From NCBI GenBank assembly GCA_020638455.1, contig JACKIK010000005.1:62001-126000 (forward strand): a stretch of DNA of 64,000 nucleotides, written 5' to 3'. Numbering within the stretch: the stretch's first letter is position 1; the number at the start of each line of letters is the position of its first letter. The position numbers and the translations under genes are program-made. The DNA comes from Hyphomonas sp. GTDB taxonomy: Bacteria; Pseudomonadota; Alphaproteobacteria; Caulobacterales; Hyphomonadaceae. Below are positions 8,880 through 16,980 of this stretch, one piece after another. The notes beneath the pieces were generated by a model that made no database searches, was not told where the DNA came from, and saw only the letters and a program-made list of their open reading frames with translations.

Positions 8880-8954
8880 TGGTGGGCGATACAAGGTTCG
8901 AACTTGTGACCCCTGCCGTGTGAAGGCAGTGCTCTACCACTGAGCTAATCGCCC
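8880..8954 (-). tRNA. tRNA-Val (anticodon CAC)
   Basis: The minus strand gives a complete 75-base cloverleaf. The acceptor GGGCGAT pairs with ATCGCCC, the D arm is TAGCTCAGTGGTAGAGCAC, and the anticodon stem CTGCC/GGCAG holds loop TTCACAC with anticodon CAC. The T arm is ACAAG-TTCGAAC-CTTGT, and CCA is encoded. It ends 33 bases before the DUF374 start on the same strand, so tRNA and lipid A operon may share transcripts. Confidence 0.97.
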
Positions 8955-9116
8955 GGCCCGGAAGAAGAGCGTGGGTTAGTCTGCCTGAGTCGCAAGGTCA
9001 AGCGCCGAAAGCGGAAGCGCGGCATTCCGGCTTGTACCCTGATTGGGGGACAAGTTGCGCTTCGATCCCGAAAAGCGAATTCATACCTTGTCGGAGCTGC
9101 CATCCGTTTTTGCATA

Positions 9117-9137
9117 GTGTCATGGAAATCGTGACAC
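9117..9137. promoter_or_regulatory. GTGTCA-N9-TGACAC inverted repeat
   Basis: Perfect 6-base arms (9117-9122 and 9132-9137) with a 9-base spacer, in a spacer otherwise free of genes. Arm length and spacing fit a dimeric repressor or activator site. No regulator can be named from sequence. Confidence 0.35.
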
Positions 9138-9252
9138 GCAGGGCTTTTTCCGAATTTACACCAAGTCACCAATGCAGGGGACAAAGACTTTGCAGAAATT
9201 TTGCGATTTTTTACACATCTGCGCCAATTCGTGTTTGCGCTAACAGTTAAAA

Positions 9253-9283
9253 TGAACGGATGTTCAGAATGAACAATTGTTCA
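9253..9283. promoter_or_regulatory. Four alternating TGAACA/TGTTCA half-sites, candidate operator
   Basis: Within 31 bases there are four half-sites in alternating orientation: TGAACG, TGTTCA, TGAACA, TGTTCA, separated by 2, 3 and 2 bases. The last two form a perfect 14-base palindrome, TGAACAATTGTTCA (9270-9283), and the middle pair is TGTTCA-N3-TGAACA (9261-9275). Such a compact array suggests cooperative binding of a dimeric regulator, for example of the TetR or LexA kind. It lies 170 bases before the 80-residue gene at 9453. Confidence 0.55.
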
Positions 9284-9407
9284 TCGGCAAACATTACGGG
9301 TGTTTCATTCGAAATAGGTCTTGAGATTGCGCTGCAACATTGTCATTTTGCAGTCACACAAGACGGACCGGACTGGTTCGCGGATGTAACCATAAGAAGG
9401 ACAGGCA

Positions 9408-9423
9408 GGGGCGGTAACGCCCC
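9408..9423 (+). promoter_or_regulatory. GC hairpin with GTAA loop in the leader of the small gene
   Basis: GGGGCG-GTAA-CGCCCC makes a perfect 6-bp stem closed by a GNRA-type tetraloop, followed by GGATAAAAAAC and then the GGAGAGAGAG ribosome site of the gene at 9453. It may be an attenuator-like or stabilising leader element. There is no U-run, so a terminator is unlikely. Confidence 0.4.
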
Positions 9424-9452
9424 GGATAAAAAACAGCCTGGAGAGAGAGAAC

Positions 9453-9695
9453 ATGAAAGACTGGTGTGACGAAGAAGGCGCGAAGCGCCTGCGTGAGAAA
9501 ATTGCTGCTTACTGGGCAGAGCGTGGCTATGAAGTGGATGTCGACCTTGTCGACGCCGGCTTCGTTCCGGCCATGCGTAGCGCCCGTACGGATGTGCGCA
9601 GCAATATGATCAACGGAATGCCGCGCCGCCGCATCAATCAGGATGCTGCAGCCGGCCGTCAGAGCTACCGTCCGCGCGCTGAAGCGACGGCCTAG
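9453..9695 (+). CDS. Small conserved hypothetical protein, 80 residues
   Basis: The ATG at 9453 follows a good GGAGAGAGAGAAC site. The protein begins MKDWCDEEGAKRLREKIAAYW, continues with a short charged helix and GYEVDVDLVDAGFVPAMRSARTDVRSNMINGMPRR, and ends in a basic tail. It has no signal peptide or membrane segment, so it is cytoplasmic. I recall similar short proteins across alphaproteobacteria, without an assigned function. Its TAG stop overlaps the opposing gph stop by three bases (convergent). The long leader with inverted repeats suggests it is tightly regulated. Confidence 0.8.
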   Translation: MKDWCDEEGAKRLREKIAAYWAERGYEVDVDLVDAGFVPAMRSARTDVRSNMINGMPRRRINQDAAAGRQSYRPRAEATA

Positions 9696-10375
9696 TTCAC
9701 AAAGCGCGAAAGCGCTGAAGGCAGCAGCGAGTAATGGGTAACCACGGCGTCCGCGCCAATCGCTTCCACTGACTCCTGCTCATAGCCGAATGGCAAGAAC
9801 ACGAAGGGCAGCCCGGCATTCCGGGCTGCCCTTTCGTCTGTCCGGCTGTCGCCCACCATGATGGCGCGTGCGGGATCCCCGCCGGCGGCAACAACGGTCC
9901 GCACGATGTGATCGCCATCCGGTTTCTTCGAGGGCACGCTGTCGGAACCCATGATCGCGGCAAAGCGCTGCGATAGGTCGAGTTCGTCCAGCAAACGGTC
10001 AGTCAGGACCTGGGTCTTGTTGGTGCACACGGCGAGCAGCGCCCCGGCCGTTGCCAGCTGGTCGAGAATTTCCTCGGCCTGGTCAAAGGGACGCGATCCC
10101 TCCGCGATGTGGTCTGAATAGTACACAAGGAAGCGGTCGAAATAGGCCTGCAGCTGGTGGTCGTCCGGTTCGATGCCGCGATAGCGCAGGCCCTTCTGGA
10201 TCATTGCCCTGGCGCCGTGACCGATCATGGTGGCGACGAGGTCCAGCGTGACGGGCTCAAGCCCGGCATGTTCGAGCACGTGGTTCAGCGCGCCCAGCAG
10301 GTCAGGCGCCGTGTCGACCAGCGTGCCGTCCAGATCGAACACCACCGTCCAGCCGTCGAGCCATTTTTCCGCCAA
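9692..10375 (-). CDS. gph: Phosphoglycolate phosphatase (HAD superfamily)
   Basis: HAD motif I is FDLDGTLVDT just after the start; motif II (VCTNKT), a motif III Lys (KKPDGD) and motif IV (GDSRTDERAARNAG) follow in order. Family members dephosphorylate 2-phosphoglycolate. I start it at a TTG at 10375 because AGGAGGAATCAGGCA lies directly before it. That gives 227 residues, the usual length for Gph; the open frame continues upstream into glmU with no other supported start. It diverges from glmU across 79 bases. The exact substrate is inferred. Confidence 0.88.
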   Translation of the reverse strand: MAEKWLDGWTVVFDLDGTLVDTAPDLLGALNHVLEHAGLEPVTLDLVATMIGHGARAMIQKGLRYRGIEPDDHQLQAYFDRFLVYYSDHIAEGSRPFDQAEEILDQLATAGALLAVCTNKTQVLTDRLLDELDLSQRFAAIMGSDSVPSKKPDGDHIVRTVVAAGGDPARAIMVGDSRTDERAARNAGLPFVFLPFGYEQESVEAIGADAVVTHYSLLPSALSRFVN

Positions 10376-10454
10376 TGCCTGATTCCTCCTCGCCCCTCGC
10401 CTTGAATCGGCCTTTGGTCTAGGCGAATGAGCTTGTGAAAGCGAGAGGGCCTTC

Positions 10455-11825
10455 ATGACGCAGCTTACCAGAGACCGGGCCGCCGTGATCCTAGCCGCCG
10501 GCAAGGGCACGCGCATGAAATCGAGTCTGCCCAAGGTGATGCATCCTGTGGCGGGACGTCCGATGGTGGACTGGTCCGTCGACCTGGCGCAGCGGGCCGG
10601 GTGCTCGCGGATCGTGGTGATCGCGCATCCGTCCCAGCAGGTTCTGGTGGACCATGTTGCCGGCCTGCCGGGGGACATCCAGGTCGCATTCCAGGACCCG
10701 CCCATGGGCACGGGGCACGCGGTCGGGTGTGCGGAGAGCGCGCTGGGCGACTTCCACGGTGATCTTGTCGTGCTCTACGGTGACAGCCCGCTGATTCCCG
10801 CGACGGCGATCGAGGACCTGTTCGCATCACTCGACAAGGGCGCAGCGATCGGCGTGCTCGGATTCGATGCGGCTGAGCCGGGCCTCTACGGGCGCCTCAT
10901 AACGTCGCATACGGGCGAGCTGGAAGGCATCGTGGAGGCGCGCGAAGCCTCTCCGGAGGAGCTGAAAATCCGTCTCTGCAACTCCGGTGTGATGGCCGGA
11001 CGGGCCGAGACCATGTTCCGGCTCCTGAAAAATATTTCAAACGACAATGCCAAGGGCGAGTTCTACCTGACAGACCTTGTCGGGCTTGCGCGGGGCGAAG
11101 GCCGGATCTGCCGTGCGGTGCGTTGTGCAGAGGATGACCTCATCGGCTGCGATTCGAAGGCTGACCTCGCCCGGGCTGAAGCGATCTACCAGGCGCACCG
11201 CCGGGCCGAGGCGATGGCCGATGGCGTCACACTTGTGGCGCCGGAGACCGTGTTCTTTGCCTATGACACAATCGTCGAGGCGGACGTGCTGATCGAGCCG
11301 AACGTCGTGTTCGGGCCGGGCGTGCACGTGCAGTCGGGCGCAACGATCCGGGCGTTCAGCCATCTCGAAGGCGCACGCGTCGGGCCGGGGGCTTCGGTCG
11401 GGCCGTTCGCGCGCCTGCGCCCTGGCGCCGTTCTCGAGAAGGATGCCTATGTCGGCAATTTCGTCGAGGTGAAGAAGGTCCGCATGGGCGAGGGCGCGAA
11501 GGCGAGCCATCTGTCCTATCTCGGCGACGGGACGGTCGGCGCGGGCGCGAATATCGGCGCGGGCACGATCTTCTGCAATTATGACGGCTACTTCAAATAC
11601 GAGACGAAGATCGGCGCGGGGGCCTTCATCGGATCGAACTCGGCGCTGGTCGCGCCCGTGTCGATCGGAAAGGGCGCCTATGTCGGCAGCGGCAGCGTGA
11701 TCACCAAGGATGTTCCGGACGATGCACTGGCCGTCGGCCGCGGCCGGCAGATCGAACGCGAGGGCTGGGCGGCCGCGTTCCACGAGAAGATGGCGGAGAA
11801 GAAGGCCAAAACCAAAAAGGGCTGA
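10455..11825 (+). CDS. glmU: Bifunctional N-acetylglucosamine-1-phosphate uridyltransferase / glucosamine-1-phosphate acetyltransferase
   Basis: GlmU makes UDP-GlcNAc for peptidoglycan and lipid A. The 456 residues match the family. The N-terminal uridyltransferase half starts LAAGKGTRMKSSLPKVMHPV and has the YGDSPL metal site. From about residue 260 the C-terminal half shows the hexapeptide repeats of the left-handed beta helix (VGPFARLRPG, SHLSYLGDG, NIGAGTIFCNYDG). The ATG at 10455 is preceded by AGAGGGCCTTC. rpiA starts four bases after the stop, suggesting cotranscription. UDP-GlcNAc links it functionally with the lipid A genes nearby. Confidence 0.96.
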   Translation: MTQLTRDRAAVILAAGKGTRMKSSLPKVMHPVAGRPMVDWSVDLAQRAGCSRIVVIAHPSQQVLVDHVAGLPGDIQVAFQDPPMGTGHAVGCAESALGDFHGDLVVLYGDSPLIPATAIEDLFASLDKGAAIGVLGFDAAEPGLYGRLITSHTGELEGIVEAREASPEELKIRLCNSGVMAGRAETMFRLLKNISNDNAKGEFYLTDLVGLARGEGRICRAVRCAEDDLIGCDSKADLARAEAIYQAHRRAEAMADGVTLVAPETVFFAYDTIVEADVLIEPNVVFGPGVHVQSGATIRAFSHLEGARVGPGASVGPFARLRPGAVLEKDAYVGNFVEVKKVRMGEGAKASHLSYLGDGTVGAGANIGAGTIFCNYDGYFKYETKIGAGAFIGSNSALVAPVSIGKGAYVGSGSVITKDVPDDALAVGRGRQIEREGWAAAFHEKMAEKKAKTKKG

Positions 11826-11829
11826 TGGG

Positions 11830-12528
11830 ATGGCGAACGAACTGGAAAAGGAAAACGCGGCGATCGCGGCGATGGAGTATGTCGAGGACGGCATGACCAT
11901 CGGGCTCGGCACCGGCTCGACGGCGAAGTTCTTTGTCGAAATGCTGGCCGAGGAAGTGGCCGACGGCCTCGTCGTGCGCTGCATCGAGACGAGCGAGCAG
12001 ACGCGGCGCCTGGCCGAAAGCCTTGGCGTGCCGCTGATCCCGTTCGAACAGGTGGACCGGATCCACATGACCGTGGACGGCGCCGATGAAGTCGATTCCA
12101 ACGGCAACATGATCAAGGGCGGCGGCGCGGCGCTGCTGCGCGAGAAGATCATCGCCAATGCCAGCGATCACATGGTGGTGATTGCCGATCCGTCGAAACA
12201 GGTCGAGCGGCTGGGCGCGTTCCCCCTGCCGGTGGAGGTCACGCCCTTCGGCTACACGATCACGGCGAAGAAGGTCTACGACGCCCTGGTGGCGAGCGGG
12301 GTCGAACGGCCGCGGGTGGAGCTGCGGGCGCAGCCGGGCGGAAAGCTCGTCGTGACCGATGGTGGCAACTACATTCTCGATTGCCACTGTGTGCGCATTC
12401 CGGACGCCGAGTCGCTGGCTGCGCGCCTGTCGAACGTGCCGGGCGTGGTCGAACACGGACTGTTTATCGGGCTCGCGCGTACCGTGATCATCGGGAATGA
12501 GAACGGCGCGACCGTGTTTGAATTCTGA
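11830..12528 (+). CDS. rpiA: Ribose-5-phosphate isomerase A
   Basis: RpiA interconverts ribose-5-phosphate and ribulose-5-phosphate in the pentose phosphate pathway. The 232-residue protein from the ATG at 11830 carries GLGTGSTA (phosphate binding), the catalytic block VDGADEVDSNGNMIKGGGAALLREK, and the C-terminal VEHGLFIG. It follows glmU by four bases and precedes gor by 66. The gor gene has its own AAGGAAATGACCC ribosome site, so the three genes may form a loose transcription unit. Confidence 0.95.
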   Translation: MANELEKENAAIAAMEYVEDGMTIGLGTGSTAKFFVEMLAEEVADGLVVRCIETSEQTRRLAESLGVPLIPFEQVDRIHMTVDGADEVDSNGNMIKGGGAALLREKIIANASDHMVVIADPSKQVERLGAFPLPVEVTPFGYTITAKKVYDALVASGVERPRVELRAQPGGKLVVTDGGNYILDCHCVRIPDAESLAARLSNVPGVVEHGLFIGLARTVIIGNENGATVFEF

Positions 12529-12594
12529 GTTTGAATTCCGGCCGGGGCGGCCACATATCGGCTGCCGGACCTGAATAATCCAAGGAAATGACCC

Positions 12595-13992
12595 ATGGCT
12601 GAGCATGCTTTCGACTTCGACCTGTTCGTGATCGGAGGCGGCTCCGGCGGCGTGCGCGCGGCACGGCTGGCCGCACTGTCCGGGGCGAAAGTCGGCGTCG
12701 CCGAGGAATACCGCATGGGCGGTACCTGCGTGATCCGCGGCTGCGTGCCGAAGAAGTTCATGGTCTATGCCAGCACCTACGGCAAGGATATCCGCAAGGC
12801 GGCCGGTTATGGCTGGACCGCCAAAGATGTTTCGTACGATCACAGAACGTTTTCCGAAGCCATGCATGCGGAAGTGGACCGGCTATCCGGCATCTATTTC
12901 CGCAACCTGAAGAATGCTGGTGTGGAAATCTTCGAGGAGCGTGCCGAGTTCGTGGACGCGCACACGCTGCGACTGAAATCGTCCGGCAAGACCGTCACGG
13001 CGGACAAGATCCTGATCGCCGTCGGTGGGCGTCCTTGGCGGCCGACGGAAGAGGAAATTCCCGGCATCGAGCACACGATCACCTCCAACGAGGTGTTCCA
13101 TCTGGAGACGCTGCCGAAGCATATCGTGATCGGGGGCGGTGGTTATATCGCCGTGGAGTTTGCGCATGTCTTCGCCGGGCTCGGCGTGCCGACCTGCCTG
13201 GTCTATCGCGGCGAGGAAGTGCTGCGCGGCTTCGACGCCGATGTGCGCACGGCGGTTCATGAAGGCCTGAAGGACGCCGGCGTGCGGGTCGTGACCGGCG
13301 CCGTGTTCAGCGAAATCGTGAAACGCGATGGCGAGGGCCTGCCGTATCGCATCAATCTCAGCAATGGCGACCATATCGAGTGCGATGTGATCCTGGCAGC
13401 GCTGGGACGCCGTCCGAATACGGATGGGCTGGGCAGCGATGCAGCGGGAGTGAAGCTGGACGACAATGGCGCCGTGGTCGTCGATGAATGGTCGAAGACG
13501 AATGTGCCGAATATCTGGGCTGTCGGCGATGTGACGGACCGGGTCGCGCTGACGCCTGTGGCGATCCGCGAGGGCCACGCCTTCGCCGAAACGGAGTTCT
13601 ACGGAAAGCCCTGGCATTTCGATCATGCGGACATTCCGACCGCCGTCTTCTCGCAGCCCGAGGTCGGCACGGTCGGCCTGACAGAGGCGCAGGCCCGCAA
13701 GGCCTATGGCGCGGTCGACATCTACAAGACCAGTTTCCGCCCGATGAAGAACATGCTGAACGGTGATATGAGCCGTGTCCTGATGAAGATCATCGTACGC
13801 CCGTCCGACGAGAAAGTGCTGGGTGTTCACATGGTGGGCGAGGATGCGGCGGAGATCATCCAGGCCATCGGGATTGCGATGAAGATGGGTGTGACCAAGC
13901 CGGACTTCGACCGCACCTGCGCGCTGCACCCGTCCGTTGCCGAAGAACTCGTCACGATGCGGACCAAATGGGTGCCAGAGGAGACGGGCTGA
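12595..13992 (+). CDS. gor: Glutathione-disulfide reductase
   Basis: This FAD-dependent pyridine nucleotide-disulfide oxidoreductase regenerates reduced glutathione with NADPH. The 465-residue protein starts with the FAD Rossmann motif GGGSGG and has the redox-active GGTCVIRGCVPKK (two Cys). The NADPH fold starts at GGGGYIAVEFAHVF, and the C-terminal dimer motif is HPSVAEELVTM. The VIRGCVPKK spacing is that of glutathione reductase rather than dihydrolipoamide dehydrogenase. Its stop is four bases from the stop of the converging TIR-ParA gene. Confidence 0.93.
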   Translation: MAEHAFDFDLFVIGGGSGGVRAARLAALSGAKVGVAEEYRMGGTCVIRGCVPKKFMVYASTYGKDIRKAAGYGWTAKDVSYDHRTFSEAMHAEVDRLSGIYFRNLKNAGVEIFEERAEFVDAHTLRLKSSGKTVTADKILIAVGGRPWRPTEEEIPGIEHTITSNEVFHLETLPKHIVIGGGGYIAVEFAHVFAGLGVPTCLVYRGEEVLRGFDADVRTAVHEGLKDAGVRVVTGAVFSEIVKRDGEGLPYRINLSNGDHIECDVILAALGRRPNTDGLGSDAAGVKLDDNGAVVVDEWSKTNVPNIWAVGDVTDRVALTPVAIREGHAFAETEFYGKPWHFDHADIPTAVFSQPEVGTVGLTEAQARKAYGAVDIYKTSFRPMKNMLNGDMSRVLMKIIVRPSDEKVLGVHMVGEDAAEIIQAIGIAMKMGVTKPDFDRTCALHPSVAEELVTMRTKWVPEETG

Positions 13993-13995
13993 ACC

Positions 13996-15303
13996 TCAGG
14001 CCCGCGCGCTTTCGAGCGCATTCAGCTCCATCGCAATCGTCTTCAGGCTTTCGCGGATCGGTTTCAGCCCGCCGCCGCGGCCAGCATGGATGGTCAGCTG
14101 CTTCCAGGGCGGCTGGCCCTCCTGAGGCGCCTTCACGGCCAGGTGGCGGGAACGGGGCAGGGCGGAATTCATCAGCGCCTTCGAGAGCGGAAAGCCAGCG
14201 ACCGCGTCGAACGCGCCATTGCGGGCATCCGCCTCAAAGGTGGACTGTTCGGACCGCCGCACAGCGTTGAACAGGACCGACAGGTCCGGCCGCGTCGCGG
14301 GATCGACCTGTTGCTGGATCACCTGCTGGAGCAGTTTCACTCCGCGCAGGGAATAGATGTCCGTATGCATCGGCGCGATCACGCGGTCGGAAGCTTCGAG
14401 TGCGCAGCGTGTCAGGAAGGTGGCGTTGGGATTGGTGTCGAAGACAATCAGGTCATATTCGCTGCGATAGTATTCCACCGTGCGCAGGAAGTGGCGCTTG
14501 ATCTGTTCCAGCGCGGTCAGGTCTGTCGCGAAAGCGTATTTCGAGATTTCGAACTGGCCGGAAATCAGGTCGAAGCGGCCTGACGGGCTGTCGCCGCCGG
14601 CCATGATGTCGTGCACGAGATAGCTGCGGGCGACCGGCGCGAACGGCTCTGTCGAGAGACCGAGCCAGTTTTCGGCCGGGCTCGCCGCATCGCGCATGTG
14701 CAGGCGCGAACGCTCGAACAGGGAGATCACCGACCGGTCGCGGGCGGCGCTCTCGTCGGCAAAGTCCATGGAATAGAAGGTCTGCGTGAGGTTGTATTGC
14801 GGGTCGAGGTCGATCAGCAGGACACGCCCGCCGATGGCTGCATGCCAGGCACCGAACACTTGCGCCGAGACGGTCGTCTTCCCGACGCCGCCCTTGAGGT
14901 TCATCACAGCGAACACGGGGCACTTGCGCCGATAGGCTTTCTGGACCTCGCCCACGAGTTGGTCGAGCCCGTCGGGCATTGCGTTCGACAGGCGGAGGTG
15001 CGGCTGGACTTCCTGCTTGAAGAAGCCGGTGAGGCGCGCCTTGTCGATCTGGTAAGGGATCATGGTCAGGCCGCGGGCCTTGGCGCGCTCGACATCCTGC
15101 CGAACGGCTTTCGAGCGGACGGAGGCGGCTGAAACCAGCACCACCATTGCCGAGGCGTCGTCGATCGCGGCGTTGTTGCGCACGCGGTCATTGTCGCCAT
15201 CCGGGGCGTACCAGTCTGCAATCGAGGCCGCGCGAAGGGCCTCGTGCAGCTTCAGGAGATCGTCGAGATCCTGGGGGGCGTGGCTGATATAGACGTGCGA
15301 CAT
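13996..15303 (-). CDS. TIR domain fused to a ParA-type ATPase
   Basis: Residues 1 to about 125 look like a bacterial TIR domain: VYISHAPQD, a WYAPDGDND BB-loop region, SAMVVLVSAASVRS and MIPYQID. From about 128 a complete ParA/MinD ATPase follows, with the deviant Walker A KGGVGKT (residues 137-143), VLLIDLDPQ and a DTNPN block near 292. At the place where NAD-cleaving TIR domains carry Glu (S-x-W-x3-E pattern), this protein reads SKAVRQD, so Asp70 sits there. ParA proteins dimerise on ATP and bind DNA or membranes; TIR domains often signal or hydrolyse NAD. No ParB or defence gene is adjacent, and it diverges from DAHP synthase. The role is unknown. Confidence 0.85.
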   Translation of the reverse strand: MSHVYISHAPQDLDDLLKLHEALRAASIADWYAPDGDNDRVRNNAAIDDASAMVVLVSAASVRSKAVRQDVERAKARGLTMIPYQIDKARLTGFFKQEVQPHLRLSNAMPDGLDQLVGEVQKAYRRKCPVFAVMNLKGGVGKTTVSAQVFGAWHAAIGGRVLLIDLDPQYNLTQTFYSMDFADESAARDRSVISLFERSRLHMRDAASPAENWLGLSTEPFAPVARSYLVHDIMAGGDSPSGRFDLISGQFEISKYAFATDLTALEQIKRHFLRTVEYYRSEYDLIVFDTNPNATFLTRCALEASDRVIAPMHTDIYSLRGVKLLQQVIQQQVDPATRPDLSVLFNAVRRSEQSTFEADARNGAFDAVAGFPLSKALMNSALPRSRHLAVKAPQEGQPPWKQLTIHAGRGGGLKPIRESLKTIAMELNALESARA

Positions 15304-15449
15304 GATTTCGCCCGGTTCCCTAAAGCATTGCCCCGCCTTGTTTTCTAAGGGGAAGCGAAGTGATTCCGCCAGCTTTGTGCTGTGAAATTATGGTGAAACT
15401 TGAGCAGGGCGCTGCCATGTGATTTATGCAGCCCAGATTGGAGCGCACC

Positions 15450-16829
15450 ATGAGCACCTGGACCCCCTCGGATTGGCGGAATCTGCCCGCAAAGCACATT
15501 CCGGAAGATTATCCCGATACTGCAGCCCTTGCTGCAGTCGAGGCACGTCTGCGCTCGTTTCCGCCGCTGGTATTTGCCGGCGAAGCCCGGCGCCTGAAAT
15601 CGCGACTGGCCGAAGTGGCCGCCGGCAAGGCTTTCCTGCTTCAGGGCGGCGATTGCGCGGAGAGCTTCAAGGAATTCCATCCCGACAATATCCGCGACAC
15701 GTTCCGCGTGATTCTGCAGATGGCTGTCGTGCTGACCTTCGCCGCCGCCAAGCCGGTGGTGAAAGTGGGCCGGATCGCGGGCCAGTTCGGCAAGCCGCGC
15801 TCCGAGCCGATCGAGACGATCGATGGCGTGACGCTGCCCTCCTACCGGGGCGACAATATCAACGGCATGGAGTTTACCCCGGAATCCCGCATCCCGGACC
15901 CGGAACGCCTGATCCAGGCCTATTCGCAGTCGGCTGCGACGCTGAACCTGCTGCGGGCCTTCAGCCAGGGCGGTTATGCCAGCCTTGCCAACGTGCATCG
16001 CTGGATGCTGGGCTTTGTCGACCGCAGCCCGCAGGGTGAGCGATACGAGAAGCTGGCGGACCAGATCTCGGCCTCGCTGCGCTTCATGGAAGCGGTGGGC
16101 CTCAATGCCGAGACCGTGCCGCAGATGGCGCAGGTGGAATTCTACACCAGCCACGAGGCGCTGCTGCTCGGCTATGAAGAGGCGCTGACACGGATCGATT
16201 CCACCTCCGGCGACTGGTACGACACCTCGGCACACATGCTGTGGATCGGACATCGCACGCGGCAGCTGGACCATGCGCACGTCAATTTCTGCAAGGGCGT
16301 GAAGAACCCGATTGGCGTCAAGTGCGGGCCGGGCATGGAAGCGGGCGAGCTGATCCGCCTGATCGACACGCTCAACCCGACCGATGAGGCGGGCCGGATC
16401 ACGCTGATCTCGCGCTTCGGCTCCGAAGGGGTCGCCAAGGGCTTGCCGCCGCTGGCGCGGGCCGTGAAGCAGAGCGGGCGGACCGTTGTCTGGTCCTGCG
16501 ATCCGATGCACGGCAACACGCTGAAGACCGAGACCGGCTACAAGACGCGGCCGGTGGACCGCATCCTCTCCGAGGTGCGCCAGTTCATCGACGTGCTGAA
16601 TGCCGAAGGCTGCTATCCGGGCGGCGTCCATTTCGAGATGACCGGCCAGAATGTCACCGAATGTCTCGGTGGCGCGCAGGCGATCTCCGAGGACGACCTC
16701 TCCAGCCGCTACCACACGCACTGCGACCCACGTCTCAATGGCGAGCAGGCGCTGGAACTGGCCTTCATGATCGCGGAAAAGCTGCAGGCGCTCGGCAACG
16801 GCAAGGAAGCGGTGCGAAAAGCGGGTTGA
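15450..16829 (+). CDS. Class II 3-deoxy-7-phosphoheptulonate synthase
   Basis: This plant-like class II DAHP synthase catalyses the first step of the shikimate pathway from PEP and erythrose-4-phosphate. The start is the ATG at 15450, with GGAGCGCACC before it, giving 459 residues that begin MSTWTPSDWRNLPAKHIP; an in-frame ATG at 15426 lacks a ribosome site. Hallmarks include LLQGGDCAESF, the GRIAGQFGKPRS phosphate site, VWSCDPMHGN and HFEMTGQNVTECLGG. It stands alone, followed by two hairpins. Confidence 0.95.
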   Translation: MSTWTPSDWRNLPAKHIPEDYPDTAALAAVEARLRSFPPLVFAGEARRLKSRLAEVAAGKAFLLQGGDCAESFKEFHPDNIRDTFRVILQMAVVLTFAAAKPVVKVGRIAGQFGKPRSEPIETIDGVTLPSYRGDNINGMEFTPESRIPDPERLIQAYSQSAATLNLLRAFSQGGYASLANVHRWMLGFVDRSPQGERYEKLADQISASLRFMEAVGLNAETVPQMAQVEFYTSHEALLLGYEEALTRIDSTSGDWYDTSAHMLWIGHRTRQLDHAHVNFCKGVKNPIGVKCGPGMEAGELIRLIDTLNPTDEAGRITLISRFGSEGVAKGLPPLARAVKQSGRTVVWSCDPMHGNTLKTETGYKTRPVDRILSEVRQFIDVLNAEGCYPGGVHFEMTGQNVTECLGGAQAISEDDLSSRYHTHCDPRLNGEQALELAFMIAEKLQALGNGKEAVRKAG

Positions 16830-16857
16830 AGACCCCGTAATTCCGGACGCTGACACA

Positions 16858-16877
16858 CCGTGTCCTTCAGGACACGG
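16858..16877 (+). terminator. Hairpin after DAHP synthase
   Basis: CCGTGTCC-TTCA-GGACACGG is a perfect 8-bp stem with a tetraloop, 28 bases after the DAHP synthase stop. GAAATTGG follows rather than a U-run, so it may act as a transcript-end stabiliser or a partial terminator. Confidence 0.55.
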
Positions 16878-16892
16878 AAATTGGAAAGACGA

Positions 16893-16911
16893 GGCCGGAC
16901 CCGATCCGGCC
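16893..16911 (+). terminator. Second hairpin after DAHP synthase
   Basis: GGCCGGA-CCCGA-TCCGGCC is a perfect 7-bp stem, followed by TTGCTCC. Paired with the hairpin 16 bases upstream, it probably separates DAHP synthase transcription from the MATE gene. The U-tract is poor. Confidence 0.5.
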
Positions 16912-16980
16912 TTGCTCCACAAGCCATAATCAAACACAACGCGCAGCTCGGCTGAAATACGCCGGGCGGAGGGCATCCCG

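Larger units (their letters stand above)
8955..9452. other. 498-base gene-free spacer with several inverted repeats
   Basis: No convincing coding frame is present: short open frames here lack ribosome sites and plausible composition. The spacer is more AT-rich than its neighbours. It holds a GTGTCA/TGACAC inverted repeat (9117-9137), a cluster of alternating TGAACA/TGTTCA half-sites (9253-9283) and a GC hairpin just before the next gene (9408-9423). It separates tRNA-Val, transcribed leftward, from the small gene transcribed rightward, so it should carry divergent promoters. An unannotated small RNA cannot be excluded. Confidence 0.6.

Noticed and set aside
9032..9469. Short open frames of about 70 codons in the tRNA-Val to small-gene spacer
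   Set aside because: They lack ribosome sites, have unusual amino acid composition and overlap the palindromic array.
10375..10711. Longer N terminus for gph reaching past 10455
   Set aside because: The extra frame runs into glmU, has no ribosome site, and would add about 110 residues to a protein whose HAD motif I sits near the N terminus.
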